A stretch of 37,180 nt of DNA from Paracoccaceae bacterium (GTDB lineage Bacteria; Pseudomonadota; Alphaproteobacteria; Rhodobacterales; Rhodobacteraceae): the NCBI GenBank assembly GCA_026713305.1, contig JAPOOS010000031.1, forward strand, positions 1 to 37,180, in the 5' to 3' direction. Every line of letters begins with the position of its first letter. The stretch's first letter is position 1. Made by a program: the position numbers and the translations under genes. The notes under the pieces were generated by a model that was not told the origin of the DNA, ran no database searches, and worked only from the letters and a program-made list of their open reading frames with translations. Shown here piece by piece: positions 34,587 to 37,180 of this stretch.

Positions 34587-36461
34587 TTGGTCAAACTTGC
34601 ACCGGAAAAGGTTGAGGAATTCAAGAAGGCGTTGACTGAAACAACGCGTTCGATCGCCGCCAACGCCGAGATGTCCGTCAGGTATTCGGCGGACCCACCT
34701 GGTGTTTCCGGCGACTTGGTGCGTTTGCCGCAGATCGGAGTTCGATCCAGCAATCGCGACCTGCGGCTTGCAAGAGGCCTTGCCGACGGCTTTGCCCTGC
34801 GCTGCCGCCACCGCGACAATGCCGTCTTCTCAAGGTACCAGCCCGTGGGCAACACTGCCCGCGAGCTCTATCAGGCCATGGAAAATGCCCGGTGCGAAGC
34901 GCTCGGGGCAATCAGAATGGAAGGCATTGCACGGAATCTGGACGCCAGAATCGCCGACCACGCTAAGCGCAGGGGATTCGGAAGGATCACGGAAGCCGGG
35001 CAGGCGCCGCTCGCCGATGCGCTGCAGCTGTTGATTCACCAGCGGGCTACAGGTCGCGACCTGCCACAGGACGCCGCGCACCTTCTCGATGTGTGCATGG
35101 GTGACATTCTCGCCCGCGCCGGCGACACTTTCGACGGTCTTGAATCGTGTCTTGAAGATCAGACTGGATTTGCCCGCCTGGCGAGGAGGGCCATCGGCGA
35201 GCTGGGCTTCAAGGACCAGCTGGGACAGGATCCCGACGAAGAGGAGATGGAGCCCGACGAGATGCCGGACGATTCCGAGGGCGAGGACGCGAACAGCGCC
35301 GAAGGGCCGGATGCGGAATCGAGCGAAGACACGGAAAGTCTGGAAGACGAAGGGCCTGAAGGCGGCGATGAAACGGCGCTTCCGGCCGATGACATGGATT
35401 TCGACGACGTCCTCGGCGACGAGCAGCTCGAGATTCCCGACGACCCCCAGAATCCGCTGTTCATGCCGCCGCCGCCCTCACTGGCGGACCCCAGCTACAA
35501 GGTCTTCACGACCGAATTCGACGAAGTGGTGCGCGCTGAAATGCTCGCCGAACCGCCTGAGCTGGAAAGACTTCGCAAGAACCTTGAACAGCAGCTGGAA
35601 CCCTTCAAGGGCACTGTCGGCAGATTGGCCAACAAACTGCAGCGGCGGCTGCTTGCCCAACAAAGCCGGAGCTGGGAATTCGATCAGGAGGAAGGGCTGC
35701 TGGACGCCGGACGCCTGGCGCGGGTCGTTGCCAATCCGACAACGCCCTTGTCGTTCAAGGTCGAGAAGGACACGAAATTCAAGGACACCGTCGTCTCGCT
35801 CCTGCTGGACAACTCCGGATCGATGCGAGGACGCCCAATTTCGATTGCAGCCATCAGCGCAGACATTCTTGCACGCACGCTTGAACGCTGTCAGGTCAAG
35901 GTGGAGATCCTCGGCTTCACGACCAAGCTTTGGAAGGGTGGGAACAGCCGCACGCGCTGGGCAAACGCCAACCGCCCCGCCACGCCCGGGCGCCTAAACG
36001 ATCTCAGGCACATCATCTACAAGAACGCCGACACGCCCTGGCGACGCGCACGCGTCAACCTCGGACTGATGCTGAAGGAAGGGCTGCTGAAGGAAAACAT
36101 CGACGGCGAAGCCCTGGAATGGGCGCATGGCAGGCTTGTGTCGCGCCAGGAATCGCGCAAGATCCTGATGGTCATTTCAGACGGAGCTCCGGTCGACGAC
36201 TCCACGCTCAGCGTCAATTCGGCAAACTTTCTGGAAAGGCACCTTACCAGGGTCATCGCCATGATTGGCCAGAAAAGGCATGTCGAACTGATCGCCATTG
36301 GCATCGGCCACGACGTCACCACCTACTACGACCGCGCCGTCACGATTTCCGACGTCGAACAGCTGGCGGGCGCAATGACCGAACAGCTGGCGACACTGTT
36401 CGAGACGGAAGGCAGCGTGCGCGGCCAGCCTTTCGCCAGAACTCGAAAAGCGGGGAGATAG
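34587..36461 (+). CDS. cobT: Aerobic cobaltochelatase subunit CobT
   Basis: The 624-residue partner of CobS. The N-terminal region is followed by a strongly acidic linker at about residues 212-275 (rich in D, E, S and P). The von Willebrand A domain has its MIDAS motif DNSGSMRG starting at D408, and later [16 protein letters not shown] and [13 protein letters not shown]. The start is a TTG at 34587 with GGAG nine bases upstream; no ATG or GTG in frame gives a better start. The pepP-type gene begins directly after the stop. cobN is not in the window. Confidence 0.95.
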   Translation: MVKLAPEKVEEFKKALTETTRSIAANAEMSVRYSADPPGVSGDLVRLPQIGVRSSNRDLRLARGLADGFALRCRHRDNAVFSRYQPVGNTARELYQAMENARCEALGAIRMEGIARNLDARIADHAKRRGFGRITEAGQAPLADALQLLIHQRATGRDLPQDAAHLLDVCMGDILARAGDTFDGLESCLEDQTGFARLARRAIGELGFKDQLGQDPDEEEMEPDEMPDDSEGEDANSAEGPDAESSEDTESLEDEGPEGGDETALPADDMDFDDVLGDEQLEIPDDPQNPLFMPPPPSLADPSYKVFTTEFDEVVRAEMLAEPPELERLRKNLEQQLEPFKGTVGRLANKLQRRLLAQQSRSWEFDQEEGLLDAGRLARVVANPTTPLSFKVEKDTKFKDTVVSLLLDNSGSMRGRPISIAAISADILARTLERCQVKVEILGFTTKLWKGGNSRTRWANANRPATPGRLNDLRHIIYKNADTPWRRARVNLGLMLKEGLLKENIDGEALEWAHGRLVSRQESRKILMVISDGAPVDDSTLSVNSANFLERHLTRVIAMIGQKRHVELIAIGIGHDVTTYYDRAVTISDVEQLAGAMTEQLATLFETEGSVRGQPFARTRKAGR

Positions 36462-37180
36462 ATGTTCCAGACCTTTGACACCAGCGACACGCCAGAGCAG
36501 GCTGCACCGCGTGTCAAGCGGTTGCGCAGACAGTTGGCGGAAATGGGGATCTCTGCGTTCCTGGTGCCACGGTCCGACCGCTTTCGTGGAGAGATGGTTG
36601 CCGCGCGCGATCGACGGCTGGCCTGGCTGACCGGATTCACCGGGTCGGCGGGCATCTGCGCGGTCACCAACAGCAAGGCCGCGGTCCTTGTCGACGGGCG
36701 ATACACGCTGCAGGCAAGGGACGAGGTCGATGAGGCGGTTTTCTCGCTCCTGCCTTTGGACCCTGGAAACGTGAACTTGGTGGAATGGCTGCGCATGGTT
36801 CTCGATGCAGGCTCGACCGTGGGTGTGGATGGAAATCTCCATACCGTCAATGAACTCAAGACGCTTGAGCGGCGACTCGAAGAAGATGACATCCGGGTTG
36901 TCGCCGTCGAGAACCCGGTGGATTGCATATGGTACAACCAGCCGGATCCACCGCAGGGCGCAATCGTCGACTATCCGGTCGAACTGGCCGGTGAATCCGA
37001 TGCCGTCAAGCGGCAGCGCATGGTCAAGGAGCTGCGGTGGAACGGCGCGGTGGCTGCAGTGTTCACCGTTCCGTCCTCCATTTGCTGGTTGCTCAACATC
37101 CGCGGCGCCGACATTCCCCGATCGCCGGTTGTTCACGCATTTGCGATTCTGCACAGTTCAGGGCGCGTCGAGCTGTTCAC
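36462..37180 (+). CDS. pepP: Xaa-Pro aminopeptidase (M24B), N-terminal part; cut by window edge
   Basis: The frame begins MFQTFDTSDTPEQAAPRVKR at an ATG immediately after the cobT stop, with GGGAG upstream, and stays open to the window end. The visible part is the creatinase-type N-terminal domain: LVPRSDRFRGEMVAARDRR, then LAWLTGFTGSAGICAV and VLVDGRYTLQARDEVD. It continues into the middle domain with SICWLLNIRGADIPRSPVVH. This matches long Xaa-Pro aminopeptidases that free N-terminal residues next to proline. The catalytic pita-bread domain with its metal ligands lies beyond the window. The start is placed tightly against cobT, so co-transcription is likely. Confidence 0.9.
   Translation, partial: MFQTFDTSDTPEQAAPRVKRLRRQLAEMGISAFLVPRSDRFRGEMVAARDRRLAWLTGFTGSAGICAVTNSKAAVLVDGRYTLQARDEVDEAVFSLLPLDPGNVNLVEWLRMVLDAGSTVGVDGNLHTVNELKTLERRLEEDDIRVVAVENPVDCIWYNQPDPPQGAIVDYPVELAGESDAVKRQRMVKELRWNGAVAAVFTVPSSICWLLNIRGADIPRSPVVHAFAILHSSGRVELF

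Overview
The window looks like a chromosomal piece of an alphaproteobacterium of moderately high GC content. The evidence is the family content and gene order. erpA-xthA lies divergent from dgt-argS. A bolA gene lies divergent from dnaJ-cobS-cobT, followed by a Xaa-Pro aminopeptidase. There is also a four-subunit SoxBDAG sarcosine oxidase, and a 52-residue two-helix membrane protein of a type usual in this class. The order or genus cannot be read from the sequence alone. No rRNA, tRNA, CRISPR array or intact mobile element was seen.

Layout. Bases 1-4974 are housekeeping: a SelD-like fragment cut by the window edge, argS, dgt, erpA and xthA. Bases 4975-6556 are a scar zone. It holds an AbiEi-type antitoxin whose AbiEii toxin survives only as a short N-terminal stub, a perfect 12-bp palindrome upstream of the antitoxin, and a gene wrecked by one stop codon and several frameshifts. 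Bases 6557-14379 are catabolic and transport genes: an orphan Bug/TctC-type solute-binding protein, an FAD monooxygenase with a probable TTG start, the small membrane protein, and the run ureohydrolase - zinc alcohol dehydrogenase - enolase-superfamily acid-sugar dehydratase - 2-dehydro-3-deoxygalactonokinase. Bases 14808-20026, on the opposite strand, are soxB-soxD-soxA-soxG.

Bases 20457-23954 hold ccmI, ruvX, a DUF1289 protein and, convergent to them, dusA. Bases 24643-29856 are the least ordinary part. A large protein of 733 residues with a PcfJ-like C-terminal domain is preceded by a small overlapping ORF. It is followed by a type V autotransporter whose short leader carries two successive strong RNA hairpins, the first ending in six T. 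Bases 30093-32463 hold a class I glutamine amidotransferase-like hydrolase (peptidase C26) and gatB. The right end holds bolA, dnaJ-like, cobS, cobT and the start of a pepP-type aminopeptidase that runs off the window.

How the genes work together. ErpA with XthA, Dgt and ArgS is a conserved neighbourhood rather than a pathway. The dehydratase and kinase fit successive steps of a galactonate-type route, but the expected aldolase is absent from the window. SoxBDAG would demethylate sarcosine to glycine with transfer of the one-carbon unit to tetrahydrofolate. CobS and CobT are two of the three subunits of the aerobic cobaltochelatase, and CobN lies elsewhere. The best candidates for undescribed biology are the orphan PcfJ-type protein with its small upstream ORF, and the structured leader of the autotransporter.
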